In this document: piece by piece, positions 8,575-16,698 of the stretch
Layout of the letters: each line of letters starts with the position of its first letter
Position numbering within the stretch: the first letter of the stretch is position 1
NCBI GenBank assembly: GCA_965221185.1
Contig: OZ244866.1
Span: forward strand, 2,170,001 to 2,234,000
Source: Aldehydirespirator sp965221185
Lineage (GTDB): Bacteria > Actinomycetota > Acidimicrobiia > Acidimicrobiales > Aldehydirespiratoraceae
Direction of reading: 5' to 3'
Length of the DNA stretch: 64,000 nucleotides
Made by a program: the position numbers and the translations under genes
The notes under the pieces: generated by a model
What the model was told of the DNA's origin: nothing
Seen by the model: the letters and a program-made list of their open reading frames with translations, nothing else
The model's database searches: none

Positions 8575-8660
8575 GGTCGCCTCCTGGAGTGTCGAGTCCT
8601 TCGCCGACACCAAGAGCGTGCGCGGGTAGGTGGCGAGCGCTCGGGGCGAGAAGTCGTGTT

Positions 8661-8761
8661 TCCCGCTCTTGTTCGCTGCGCTCACGGGCCGCTCGGGCCA
8701 CGGCCTCGCTAAGCACCCTGCGAATTCCTCGTGAACTCATCGCCTACCCGCTCGGCCTCTA
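8661..8761. repeat. Dispersed intergenic repeat, full-length copy (ispD-ispF spacer)
   Basis: About 100 bp. The first 56 bp (from TCCCGCTCTTGTTCGCTGCG through GGCCACGGCCTCGCT) are identical to the copy at 59776; the right half ends CGCTCGGCCTCTA and matches it more loosely. The right end overlaps the ispD stop codon, so the last residues of IspD (GRAGRR) are encoded by the element. GGCCACGGCC inside it can fold back. Confidence 0.85.
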
Positions 8762-9453
8762 AGCAGCACCTCGGCCACGGCGAGGTCGTGAGGCTCAGTG
8801 ATCTTGAGGTTGCGGCTGTCGCCGGCCACCGTCGTCACCGTCCCGCCGGACGCCTCCACCAGAGTGGCATCGTCGGTGGCGTCCGCTCCGCTGACATGCG
8901 CGGCCCGCAGGACGTCGGCCCGGAAGGCCTGTGGCGTCTGCACAGCCACCAGCTCTCTGCGGTCGGCGGTTCCGCCGTCACGGCGCCGGATCGTGTCGGT
9001 CAATTCGATCACAGGGACGGCTGCGTCGGCGCCGTCGCGCACGGCCTGGATCACCCGCATGAACACCGCGTCCGCGGCTAGCGGCCGGGCGCCGTCGTGC
9101 ACGAGCACGATCTCGGCGTCTGCGGGTGTGTGGCTCAGCCCGCAACGGACCGAGTCGGAGCGCAGCACCCCGCCCGCGACCACGACAACCCCGCCACCGC
9201 AGCGGCCAGAAGAGACCGGAGGCGGCGACCAGGCGTCCTCGCCGACGGTCCGGGCCTCGGGCAGCACCACCACCACGCCTTGGCACCAGCGGGCGACCCC
9301 TCGTACGGCCCAGTCGATCACGACGCGATCCCCGAGCGGCTGGAACTGCTTGGCGCCACCGAAGCGGTGGCCCTCCCCGGCCGCCACCACGATCGCCCAC
9401 ACACCCGTGCCTACAGCGTCGTGTAGCTCGCGATCAGTTGTTCTCACCGCCAC
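8737..9453 (-). CDS. ispD: 2-C-methyl-D-erythritol 4-phosphate cytidylyltransferase
   Basis: 238-residue IspD. IVVAAGEGHRFGGAKQF near residues 21-37 is the CTP-binding glycine-rich loop; VHDGARPLA, TDTIRR, QTPQAFR and DDATLVEA follow in the standard order. It makes CDP-ME from MEP and CTP, the step before IspE in isoprenoid synthesis. The annotated GTG at 9453 lies only 17 bp from the divergent crp start; GTG 9402, directly before WAIVVAAGEG, is the start most homologues would predict. The C-terminus runs into the dispersed repeat. Confidence 0.93.
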   Translation of the reverse strand: MAVRTTDRELHDAVGTGVWAIVVAAGEGHRFGGAKQFQPLGDRVVIDWAVRGVARWCQGVVVVLPEARTVGEDAWSPPPVSSGRCGGGVVVVAGGVLRSDSVRCGLSHTPADAEIVLVHDGARPLAADAVFMRVIQAVRDGADAAVPVIELTDTIRRRDGGTADRRELVAVQTPQAFRADVLRAAHVSGADATDDATLVEASGGTVTTVAGDSRNLKITEPHDLAVAEVLLRGRAGRR

Positions 9454-9470
9454 TAGTGTGGGCCGCTGCT

Positions 9471-10181
9471 ATGCCCGACACCACCTCCACCGCCCCCGAG
9501 GCCGCCATTGAGGCTTCCCCAGGCGCCCTGCGGGAGGCCCTGCGAGAGACGATTCTCTTCGCCGAGCTCGACGATGAGCAGCTCGACCACATTGCGGCCG
9601 CCGGCGCGGTGCAGTCGCTGCAGCGGGGCGTCGTCCTATTCGAGGAGGGAGCCGAGCCCGGCGAGTTCTACCTGGTGCTATCGGGCCGGGTGGCCATCGC
9701 CCAGGAGTCCGACGACGGGCGGGAGTCGCTACTGGCGGTGCTTGGTCCCGGTGAGCTGTTTGGCGAGATGGGCTTCCTCGACGGCTACAATCGCTCGGCG
9801 CAGGCCCGGGCGTTGGAGGAGTCGACAGTCCTGATGGTCCCGTACACGGAACTGCGGCTCCTGTATGAGGACAACCCCGCGGCGCTGTGGAGCGCGGTGC
9901 AGCTCCTGGCCAGGCGGTTGAGGACGATGGACCGGGCCCTGTCCGACACGGTGTTCCTTGACGTCATGGGCCGCACCGCCAAGCGGCTGCTGGGCATGGC
10001 CGGTGACCGCGACGAGTTCGAGATGCCCCTGACCCAGGAGGAGCTGGCCTCGATGGTGGGCGCCAGCCGGGAGCGGGTCAACAAGGCCATCCATGCCTTC
10101 GTGAGGCTGGGTTGGATCACCCACAACCACCGCCGTTACAAGATCACCAACCGCAGAAACCTAGAGATCCGCGCCCGCTGA
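9471..10181 (+). CDS. Crp/Fnr family transcriptional regulator
   Basis: 236-residue regulator. Residues 20-140 form a cyclic-nucleotide-binding beta-roll (GVVLFEEGAEPGEFYLVLSG, GPGELFGEMGFLDG, RSAQARALEES), and the C-terminal winged helix carries LTQEELASMVGASRERVNKA as recognition helix with NRRNLEIRAR at the end. The phosphate-binding cassette has the actinobacterial Crp/GlxR-like form, so it may respond to cAMP. ATG 9471 is the first plausible start after the divergent ispD; no Shine-Dalgarno sequence is visible. It is the last core gene before the accessory island. Confidence 0.92.
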   Translation: MPDTTSTAPEAAIEASPGALREALRETILFAELDDEQLDHIAAAGAVQSLQRGVVLFEEGAEPGEFYLVLSGRVAIAQESDDGRESLLAVLGPGELFGEMGFLDGYNRSAQARALEESTVLMVPYTELRLLYEDNPAALWSAVQLLARRLRTMDRALSDTVFLDVMGRTAKRLLGMAGDRDEFEMPLTQEELASMVGASRERVNKAIHAFVRLGWITHNHRRYKITNRRNLEIRAR

Positions 10182-10198
10182 CCCGCCGCGAGACCGTT

Positions 10199-10229
10199 TT
10201 GCGCGTGCGGCGGCGACGGCCGTTATGGT
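10199..10229 (+). promoter_or_regulatory. Candidate promoter of the helicase/DarT/ARH operon
   Basis: TTGCGC at 10199-10204 and TATGGT at 10224-10229 are 19 bp apart and lie 50 bp before the helicase ATG, which has its own AGAGG site. Only the TANNNT hexamer is convincing; the spacing is one or two bases long. Confidence 0.3.
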
Positions 10230-10279
10230 GACTCTCACGTGGTCCCAGGCAGTGGGGCCGACAACATAAGAGGTGCGCG

Positions 10280-11710
10280 ATGCGAGCCTTGTCATCCGTC
10301 ACCCCGAGTCCTGAGCAGTTGAAGGTGCTGGCGGACGTCAGGCCGGGATTCCGAATCATCAGGGGTGCAGCCGGTAGTGGCAAGACCACGACCGCTCTGC
10401 TGCGTCTGCGCGAACAGATCCATGTCCGGCTGAGACGCCGAGAGCGCTACGGGCACGACGCCCCGGTCCGGGTGCTTGTGCTCACGTTCAATCGGACGCT
10501 CGAGGGCTACATCGCCGAGCTCGCCCGCAACGAGGCTCCCGACGATGATGCGCTGGAACTTGAGATCAGCACATTCGGTCGCTGGGCGAGGTCGCTGGTG
10601 GGTGATGTGAGCATCGCTGGAGGCGACAAGGCCTCAGCAATGCTTCGCCCCCACCTCCAAGCCTTCGCGACGCCTCGACAGTATGAGTTCCTAGTAAATG
10701 AGGTCCAGTACATCCTCGGCCGCTTCGAGTACGACCCCGACAGCTTCGAGCCAGAGAGTCTCTCGGACTATCTGACGGTCGTTCGAGAAGGCAGGGGCAC
10801 CGCGCCTCGCGTCGCTCGACCCACGCGCGAGACGTTGATCCAGGAGGTCATACCTGCATACATGGAAGCGAAGCGCGCAAGAGGTGAGATCGACTGGAGC
10901 GATCTCGCGCTGTTGGCTTCGGACGCTGATCCCGACCTCTTCTACGACGTCGTGATCGTCGACGAGGCTCAGGATTTCTCCGCTAACCAGATCCGTACGA
11001 TCCTGCGTCATCTACAGGACTCGCACACCACCACGTTCGTGCTGGACGCGGTCCAGCGCATCTATCCGCAGTTCTTCAAGTGGTCCGAAGTCGGCATCAC
11101 GGCCCGCCCCGAGATCATCTACCGGCTCAAGGAGAACTACCGGAACACCGCAGCAATCGCGGCCTTCGCCCATCCGCTAGTAAACGGTCTGCCCATCGAG
11201 GACGACGGCACACTGCCCGACTTCTCGGCGTGCCGCCGCGGGGGCACTAAGCCGATTGTGGTGGTCGGCAACTACAGCGAGCAGCTCACGGTCATGTTCA
11301 ATCGGCTCGAACGCGTTGCTGATCTGGACAGCGAGTCGGCTGTCCTGCTCCAGCCCCGCGGCGGCGGCTGGTTCGATGAGGCTCGAAGGACACTGCGCCG
11401 CCGCGGGATCCCGTACTGCGAACTAACCCGAGAGAACGAGTGGCCGACCGGCCCCGAGCAAGTGGCTCTTTGCACTATCCACTCCGCGAAGGGTCTGGAA
11501 TTCGACCACGTCCTGCTACCGGGATTCAGCCAGAAGGTGACCCCCCACGGTCCCGAGGCGGGTGACGCCGATCTCGAACGTCTCCGCCGGATGCTGGCAA
11601 TGGCCGTCGGCCGAGCTCGGAAGTCCGTAATGGTCGGCTACAAGCCGGGTGAGGAGTCGTCGCTGATCGGACTTCTGGACACCTCCACCTACCAGCGGGT
11701 CTTGGCATGA
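10280..11710 (+). CDS. Compact superfamily 1 (UvrD/Rep-like) DNA helicase
   Basis: 476 residues, first gene of a three-gene coupled operon. Walker A GAAGSGKTTT has its Lys at residue 35; RVLVLTFNRTLEGY is motif Ia, VVIVDEAQDFS (about 225-236) is motif II, LDAVQRIY motif III, YRLKENYRNT motif IV, and CTIHSAKGLEFDHVLLPGF motif V; AMAVGRARKSVMVGY is motif VI. There is no nuclease domain and the protein is much shorter than UvrD (about 720), lacking most 1B/2B insertions. An AGAGG site precedes the ATG. Its stop overlaps the DarT-like gene start (ATGA), so it probably works with that toxin, for example by sensing or exposing single-stranded DNA. That link is inference. Confidence 0.88.
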   Translation: MRALSSVTPSPEQLKVLADVRPGFRIIRGAAGSGKTTTALLRLREQIHVRLRRRERYGHDAPVRVLVLTFNRTLEGYIAELARNEAPDDDALELEISTFGRWARSLVGDVSIAGGDKASAMLRPHLQAFATPRQYEFLVNEVQYILGRFEYDPDSFEPESLSDYLTVVREGRGTAPRVARPTRETLIQEVIPAYMEAKRARGEIDWSDLALLASDADPDLFYDVVIVDEAQDFSANQIRTILRHLQDSHTTTFVLDAVQRIYPQFFKWSEVGITARPEIIYRLKENYRNTAAIAAFAHPLVNGLPIEDDGTLPDFSACRRGGTKPIVVVGNYSEQLTVMFNRLERVADLDSESAVLLQPRGGGWFDEARRTLRRRGIPYCELTRENEWPTGPEQVALCTIHSAKGLEFDHVLLPGFSQKVTPHGPEAGDADLERLRRMLAMAVGRARKSVMVGYKPGEESSLIGLLDTSTYQRVLA

Positions 11711-12396
11711 GCGCCATCGAGTGGGCCCCGGAGGCCCAACCACAGATGCGGCAGCAAGTATCCCGCGCCCCGCGGTGTCCCGAGGTAGTTGACGCTGCCA
11801 AGGAGCGTGGCATCGCCAGCATGGTGCACTTCACAACAATCGAAGGCCTTAAGGGCATCTTGGCCAGTGGGGCGGTGAAGTCCCGGCAAGGTCTCCCCGA
11901 AGACGAGTTAGTCCAGTACGTATACGAGCCCAATGCCGTTGATCGGAGCCTCGACGAGAACTGGCTCGGCTACGTCAATTGCTCCATCACGGCGATCAAT
12001 GCCCACATGTTCAGGTTCTCTCAGCGCCAGCACCCCGACGCCACGTGGGTGATCTTGGAGTTCGGCCCGGAGATTCTTGGCGACGGCGGCGTCGTGTTTT
12101 GCACTAGCAACAACATCTACCCAGCCACGCGCCGCGGCCGGGGCCTTCAAGGCTTCGAGCAGCTGTTCGCTCCGAAAGTGGCGGGCTGGTACGGCCACCT
12201 AGTGGCCCGCGGCGACTACCCGCCACGCGAGACGACGGATCCGCAAGCAGAGGTGCTATACCCGTTCGAACTCTCGCTCGAGCACCTACACACTGTCACA
12301 GTGCCGGACGATGATGTCTACGAGGCCGTCGATGCTGCTCTGTCTCACTTCGCCGCGGAGCCTAAGATCGACTTCAACCCGGAGGCATTCCGATGA
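11707..12396 (+). CDS. DarT-like DNA ADP-ribosyltransferase (DUF4433)
   Basis: 229 residues. VHFTTIEGLKGILASG (His41, NAD-binding region) matches the opening motif of DarT; GYVNCSITAINAHMF (88-102) corresponds to the DarT YV-x-hydrophobic segment, and DPQAEVLYP places the predicted catalytic Glu at 182. DarT enzymes move ADP-ribose from NAD+ to bases in single-stranded DNA and block replication. The fold is inferred from motif order; no alignment was run. It overlaps the upstream helicase stop and the downstream hydrolase start by ATGA on both sides, the arrangement expected of a toxin with its antidote. It is somewhat divergent, so target base is unknown. Confidence 0.8.
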   Translation: MSAIEWAPEAQPQMRQQVSRAPRCPEVVDAAKERGIASMVHFTTIEGLKGILASGAVKSRQGLPEDELVQYVYEPNAVDRSLDENWLGYVNCSITAINAHMFRFSQRQHPDATWVILEFGPEILGDGGVVFCTSNNIYPATRRGRGLQGFEQLFAPKVAGWYGHLVARGDYPPRETTDPQAEVLYPFELSLEHLHTVTVPDDDVYEAVDAALSHFAAEPKIDFNPEAFR

Positions 12397-14111
12397 CCGA
12401 AGCGACCACAGCTTCACATGAACAGCGGGGCCTGTTCGGCTGCCCCGATGGTGAGCAGGTGATCCCAACTCAGCACCGGGGGAGCGAATCGTCCGCTCAC
12501 CCGGCCACAACGGCCTGCGGAGCCATCAACGAGCGAGCGGCACGGATTCGGAACTCGATGCTCTGGGCCGCCTATGGAGATGCGCTTGGCTTCATCAGCG
12601 AGTTGGTGGACCGGAAGGGGCTCGAACAGCGGACTCATGGCGCGTCCCTGGACCACCTGATGGATTGGAAGCGGCGGGTAGGCGGCAGAGGGGGCGTCGA
12701 CGTGCTTCTTCCCGCCGGATGCTGGTCGGATGACACCCAGCTTCGGATGGCGGTGAGCCGGTCGATCAGCTGTCACGGCTTCGACGTCGAGACCTTCGCC
12801 CGGATTGAACTACCGGTGTGGCTCTCCTATGCCCTCGGTGGCGGCCGAGCCTCCAAGGCAGCGGCCAAGAACCTTGGGAAGCCGCGCACGCTGTGGTATG
12901 CCAACACCTTCCCCGGCTGGGCGAATGCCGGCGGCAACGGCGCGGCAATGCGCATCCAGCCGCACGTATGGGCCTCGCGCGACCTCAAAGACGACTACAT
13001 GCTCGACGTGGTCCTGGACAGCATCTGTACGCACGGACACCCCCGAGCCATCGTCGGGGCCTGCTTCCATGCGGCGACGCTCGCTCACTGCGTCGGAACC
13101 GGTACAGTCCCAGACTCTCGCACCTGCGCGGGCATCGCACGCGGCATCGGCGATGTGATCCGCCTGATCGAGGACCATCGAACGCTCGGCGCCACATGGA
13201 TCGGCCTGTGGCAGGAAGCAACCGGCAAGGAGTTCCGCGACGCTTGGCAGTCGACGTCCGCCGAACTGCGTGCCGCCGTCAACGACGCGACGGGGCAAGT
13301 CGACGCCGCAGAAGGCGTAGCAGCGGCCTACGCGGGAGTCGTCGCACGCCTGGGTCTTAGGAATCCAGAGCAACAGGGCAGCGGCATTCTTACGACAGTC
13401 GCAGCCGTCGCGTTGGCAGCCGCAGCTTCGAAGGCTCACGAGGGCGTGGTCGCGGCAGCAAACGCCACCGGGACCGACACCGACACAATCGCGACCATGG
13501 CCGGAGCCTTGCTCGGCGCCTGCGATAGCCCGTCCGACCCGCCCGAGGCGCCGCTCGACAGCGACTACCTCGAAAGCGAAGCTGACCGCCTAGTCGCTGT
13601 CTCGAGGGGAGAGCAGGCCGGCAATTACACCTACCCCGACCTTCTCACTTGGTCTGCTCCCGTTACCCAGGCAGATGCCTTGGTCAGTGACAACGGCAGC
13701 CCAGCGGTGGAAGGCCTCGGACCTGCGAAGCGGCTGGTGGAAGAAGCCATCTACACAGCCCGCCGAGACTTCGCCTGGGAGTGGGTAAGAACCAACTTCG
13801 GCCAGACGCTGCTGATCAAGCGTCGGCCTGAGGTCAAACCACTAGAAGCCAGAAACGATTTGACCCCGCCTGCTGCCCCCAAGGAACGGCCCACCCGCGG
13901 AGCAGGCAAGACAGACAGGCGAATCGACGACAACACCGCACCCAAGCCTCTAGACCGAGGTGTCAAGGTCGATGACGCGATCAAGTACGCGCGAGAGCAG
14001 TTAACCAACGACAATGCACTCGGATACACCGTTCGACGAGTCGCCCGTGATGGAACGATCGCGGATCTCGCGGCATTGGTGACGGCCCTTCGCGACGCTC
14101 TGCGAAGTTGA
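12393..14111 (+). CDS. DraG-like ADP-ribosylglycohydrolase, likely antidote of the DarT-like toxin
   Basis: 572 residues. AAYGDALG (59-66), CWSDDTQL (Asp113/Asp114/Thr115), GGNGAAMRI (180-188), THGHPRAIVGA (213-223) and TDTDTIATMAGALLGA (361-376, with Asp362/Asp364/Thr365) are the five ARH/DraG hallmarks in order, so both metal sites look intact. An unrelated N-terminal leader of about 50 residues and a C-terminal extension of about 190 residues (after 380) with a charged linker and a final helical segment are unusual. The family removes ADP-ribose from proteins or nucleic acids. Its ATGA overlap with the DarT-like gene argues it reverses that modification; canonical DarG uses a macrodomain instead. 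Role is inference. Confidence 0.85.
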   Translation: MTEATTASHEQRGLFGCPDGEQVIPTQHRGSESSAHPATTACGAINERAARIRNSMLWAAYGDALGFISELVDRKGLEQRTHGASLDHLMDWKRRVGGRGGVDVLLPAGCWSDDTQLRMAVSRSISCHGFDVETFARIELPVWLSYALGGGRASKAAAKNLGKPRTLWYANTFPGWANAGGNGAAMRIQPHVWASRDLKDDYMLDVVLDSICTHGHPRAIVGACFHAATLAHCVGTGTVPDSRTCAGIARGIGDVIRLIEDHRTLGATWIGLWQEATGKEFRDAWQSTSAELRAAVNDATGQVDAAEGVAAAYAGVVARLGLRNPEQQGSGILTTVAAVALAAAASKAHEGVVAAANATGTDTDTIATMAGALLGACDSPSDPPEAPLDSDYLESEADRLVAVSRGEQAGNYTYPDLLTWSAPVTQADALVSDNGSPAVEGLGPAKRLVEEAIYTARRDFAWEWVRTNFGQTLLIKRRPEVKPLEARNDLTPPAAPKERPTRGAGKTDRRIDDNTAPKPLDRGVKVDDAIKYAREQLTNDNALGYTVRRVARDGTIADLAALVTALRDALRS

Positions 14112-14223
14112 CACAACACCGAGGACGCACGCGGCTCACCGAACTAGCCGACGAGGTCTCCCTCGTAGATCCGCTCCTGGACTCGCTGAGCGGTGTCGGT
14201 GCTACCACTGAGTGCGACGTTGG

Positions 14224-14970
14224 TCAACGACTAGGCCGACAGCAACACGGCGCAAGAGGCTTGAGCGATGGCGATAAGCAACGCCGATCGCTCGCCCTTA
14301 TCGCGGCTCCCATTGTTCCAGAGGCGATCGGCGGCGACGACTGGGCTGGCAGCAACCACGGGCCGGCAGCAAGGAAGCCGTCGTGGCGAATGCTGGCCTG
14401 CCAGTGGCCGGACGACGACAACTCGACGACGCAGCCGCTGGGCAGGTCATCGGCGAGGGCGCCCACGAGGGCCCGACGGACGTCGAGCCCGGAGCCGGTC
14501 AGCTGTTCGGAGCGGCCGTTGACGGAAACAGCCACGGTCACGGAATCGGCCTCACTGACCCGCGAAGTACCGTCAGGCCGCGACTCGCACGCATCCGAAC
14601 AGAACTCCCACAGCGGCCAGGGCGACGCAAATGGCGAGGCACACACGACGCACAGCCGCGGATGCCAGGCCACGGCGCATCTCCGGCATACAGCCTCGTA
14701 CACGTTCACGAACTCGACAGTCGTGCGCTCTGCTGCGGCGGCGGTCGCGGCCTCGACCATAGACCAGTCAACGAGCCCGTAGCGCAGTCGATTGGCGAGT
14801 TCTCGCCAATCGGTGCCATCGGCGTCCGCGGGGTACCAGTCAACATCGAGCAGCGCCGTGCAGGCGGGACACTCCCACGTGCCCAATGCGTCGGTGGGCA
14901 CGGCCAACCAATGGTGGGGCCACACCGGTTGTCCGTCGGCGTACCGCAACGGCGACGCCGGGCCGGTCAC
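14224..14970 (-). CDS. CxxC-rich zinc-ribbon protein, second of a pair
   Basis: 248 residues if read from GTG 14970, whose bases overlap the TGA stop of the upstream gene (GTGA); ATG 15003 is an alternative. WECPACTALLDVDWYP near the N-terminus repeats a block of the upstream protein. Further pairs follow: CRRC, CVVC and CSDAC, as in treble-clef/zinc-ribbon proteins. The second half (VTVAVSVNGRSEQLTGSGLD, VVELSSSGHWQASI) has no motif I recognise and the tail is Cys/Pro rich. Function unknown. It converges on the helicase/DarT/ARH operon, 112 bp from its last stop, and may belong to the same island. Confidence 0.55.
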   Translation of the reverse strand: MTGPASPLRYADGQPVWPHHWLAVPTDALGTWECPACTALLDVDWYPADADGTDWRELANRLRYGLVDWSMVEAATAAAAERTTVEFVNVYEAVCRRCAVAWHPRLCVVCASPFASPWPLWEFCSDACESRPDGTSRVSEADSVTVAVSVNGRSEQLTGSGLDVRRALVGALADDLPSGCVVELSSSGHWQASIRHDGFLAAGPWLLPAQSSPPIASGTMGAAIRASDRRCLSPSLKPLAPCCCRPSR

Positions 14971-15422
14971 TTGCCGGGCTCTGGAAGACGTGGCGGCTGC
15001 CATGTCACGACGCAACCTCGACACACTGCCCTGAGGATGTTCACCCACTCGTCATCGGTAGCCGCGGCGGGCCAAGTGTCAACGAGCGGCACGGCGCACC
15101 ATGGGCACTCCCATCCCGTAATCGGGGAGTCTTCATCCAATTGCAGTGGCTCGGCGCAGAGCGGGCACACCCACGCCCCCAGCTCCTCTGGGTACCAGTC
15201 GAGATCAAGCCGCGCAGTGCAGAGCGGACATGTCCACATACCCAACTCGTGCATGTGGACGCCCCGCCAATCGCCGGACCCGACGGGGCGCCCGTCGCGC
15301 AGCGGTAACGAAGCCACGATCACTGCGGGCTCGGGGCCGCGCGAACCAGCAGCGCCCGGTCCCGGCTCCTGAGCGCAACCATGGGATATGGCATCGCTGT
15401 CATCGCCACGACCAGTATGCAA
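14967..15422 (-). CDS. CxxC-rich zinc-ribbon protein, first of a pair
   Basis: Up to 151 residues from TTG 15422; an internal GTG near 15321 is possible and no ribosome-binding site separates them. Four CxxC pairs (WTCPLCTARLDLDWYP, WVCPLCAE, WECPWCAV and CRGCVVTW) suggest two zinc ribbons. The first ribbon and its upstream PLRDGRPVG segment are duplicated in the next gene. No enzyme motif. The 166 bp upstream, before meaB, hold nothing I recognise. Similar small zinc-ribbon pairs often sit in defence or mobile islands, but the role here is unknown. Confidence 0.55.
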   Translation of the reverse strand: MHTGRGDDSDAISHGCAQEPGPGAAGSRGPEPAVIVASLPLRDGRPVGSGDWRGVHMHELGMWTCPLCTARLDLDWYPEELGAWVCPLCAEPLQLDEDSPITGWECPWCAVPLVDTWPAAATDDEWVNILRAVCRGCVVTWQPPRLPEPGK

Positions 15423-15588
15423 CGACGAGGCCCCGGGCTTGGCGCTCGGCAGTCAACTGACGCTCCCGACGCTGGCGTACGGCGGGGCCCACTCGGTTCA
15501 CAGGCTGCGCGTGGCTGAAGCAACACCACAGTCTGAACCTAGTTGGCAAGGAGTACCTAAGCAGCGTCAGCGGCTTCCGGCGAAGCTG

Positions 15589-16554
15589 CTACAGTGATAG
15601 GAGCTGGTCTACGGCTGATTCGGGGGTGATCTCGCCCCTCTCCACAGCCTGCTCGAGTTCGGCGCGGCGTTCGGCTAGGCCGGGCTGTGACTCGAACTGC
15701 TCCAGCAGGCGGCGCTCCAGCAGCACTCGCATCCAGGCCAGGCGGCCCCGGGCCCGGCGGCGGGCCAGGCCGCCGGAGGCATCGAGCAGGCGACGGTGCT
15801 CGACGATGGTGTCCCAGAGCTCGTCCACGCCCGCGCCGGTCGCCGCCGAGACCGTCATCACCGGGGGTGGCCCGTCCTCGCTCGTCGGGGCCAGCAGGGG
15901 CAGCGCCCGTCGGATCTCGACCGCGGCCAGCCGGGCTGCCTGCTCGTTGTTGCCATCGGCCTTGTTCACGGCGACCACGTCGGCCAGCTCCAGCAGGCCC
16001 CTCTTGACTGCCTGCAGCTCGTCGCCCGCGCCGGCCAGCGCCAGCACGCACAGGCAGTCGACCGACGCATGTACCGCCGCCTCCGACTGGCCGACGCCCA
16101 TCGTCTCAACCAGCACCACGTCATAGCCGGCCGCCTCCAGGACGGTGATCACGCGCGGTGTGGTACTAGTCACGCCACCCAGCGTCCCCGCCGACGGCGA
16201 AGGCCGGATGAAGGCGTTCTCATCGGCAGCCAGCCTGGCCATGCGGGTCTTGTCGCCCAGGATCGATCCGCCCGTGATCATGCTCGAGGGATCGACCGCC
16301 AGCACGCCGACCCGGTGGCCGGCACCGGTGAGCCGGGTGCCCATGGTGTCGATCAGCGTCGACTTGCCCGCGCCGGGGACACCGCTGATGCCCACCCGGT
16401 GGGCTCCTCCCGCGTGGGGCAGCAGCCGCGAGAGCAACTCTTGCGCAGGGCCGCGGTGATCGGGCTGGGTCGACTCCACCACGGTGATGGCGCGGCCGAT
16501 GGCTGTGCGGTCCTCCGCCAGCACGCCCGCTGCGAGCTCGCCCGCGTCGGTCAT
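15589..16554 (-). CDS. meaB: Methylmalonyl-CoA mutase-associated GTPase MeaB
   Basis: 321-residue G3E-family GTPase. GISGVPGAGKSTLID (about 54-68) is the P-loop; LAVDPSS, GDKTRM, VETMGVGQSE and VAVNKADGNN are switch, Walker B and G4 blocks of MeaB/ArgK; the C-terminal helical dimerisation arm (RGRLAWMRVLLERRLLEQF) follows. MeaB gates cobalamin loading and protects methylmalonyl-CoA mutase. The mutase gene ends 144 bp upstream on the same strand, supporting the assignment. Start ATG 16554; the repeat upstream stays open in this frame, so a longer Gly/Val/Ala N-terminus cannot be ruled out. Confidence 0.95.
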   Translation of the reverse strand: MTDAGELAAGVLAEDRTAIGRAITVVESTQPDHRGPAQELLSRLLPHAGGAHRVGISGVPGAGKSTLIDTMGTRLTGAGHRVGVLAVDPSSMITGGSILGDKTRMARLAADENAFIRPSPSAGTLGGVTSTTPRVITVLEAAGYDVVLVETMGVGQSEAAVHASVDCLCVLALAGAGDELQAVKRGLLELADVVAVNKADGNNEQAARLAAVEIRRALPLLAPTSEDGPPPVMTVSAATGAGVDELWDTIVEHRRLLDASGGLARRRARGRLAWMRVLLERRLLEQFESQPGLAERRAELEQAVERGEITPESAVDQLLSL

Positions 16555-16561
16555 GGCAGCC

Positions 16562-16606
16562 CCCGCAACTCCCGCAACTCCCGCAGCCCCCGTGACTCCC
16601 GCAGTC
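16562..16606. repeat. Five 9-bp tandem units between meaB and mutase
   Basis: CCCGCAACT twice, then the variants CCCGCAGCC, CCCGTGACT and CCCGCAGTC run head to tail. On the minus strand the unit is in frame with meaB and would encode Gly-Val-Ala-type triplets just before its ATG. An unusually AT-rich stretch (16612-16680) follows. Confidence 0.7.
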
Positions 16607-16698
16607 TCCCAGCAATTCTTCGCAATTTCATGCGATATATGCCAGAAAATGCGAAGATTTCCTCCAAAGCATCAAGAATGGCACCAACGCCCCGCAGG

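Noticed and set aside
10280..11710. Reading the helicase as UvrD or RecB repair enzyme
   Set aside because: It is too short, lacks a nuclease domain and most 1B/2B insertions, and is fused by overlap to the DarT-like gene.
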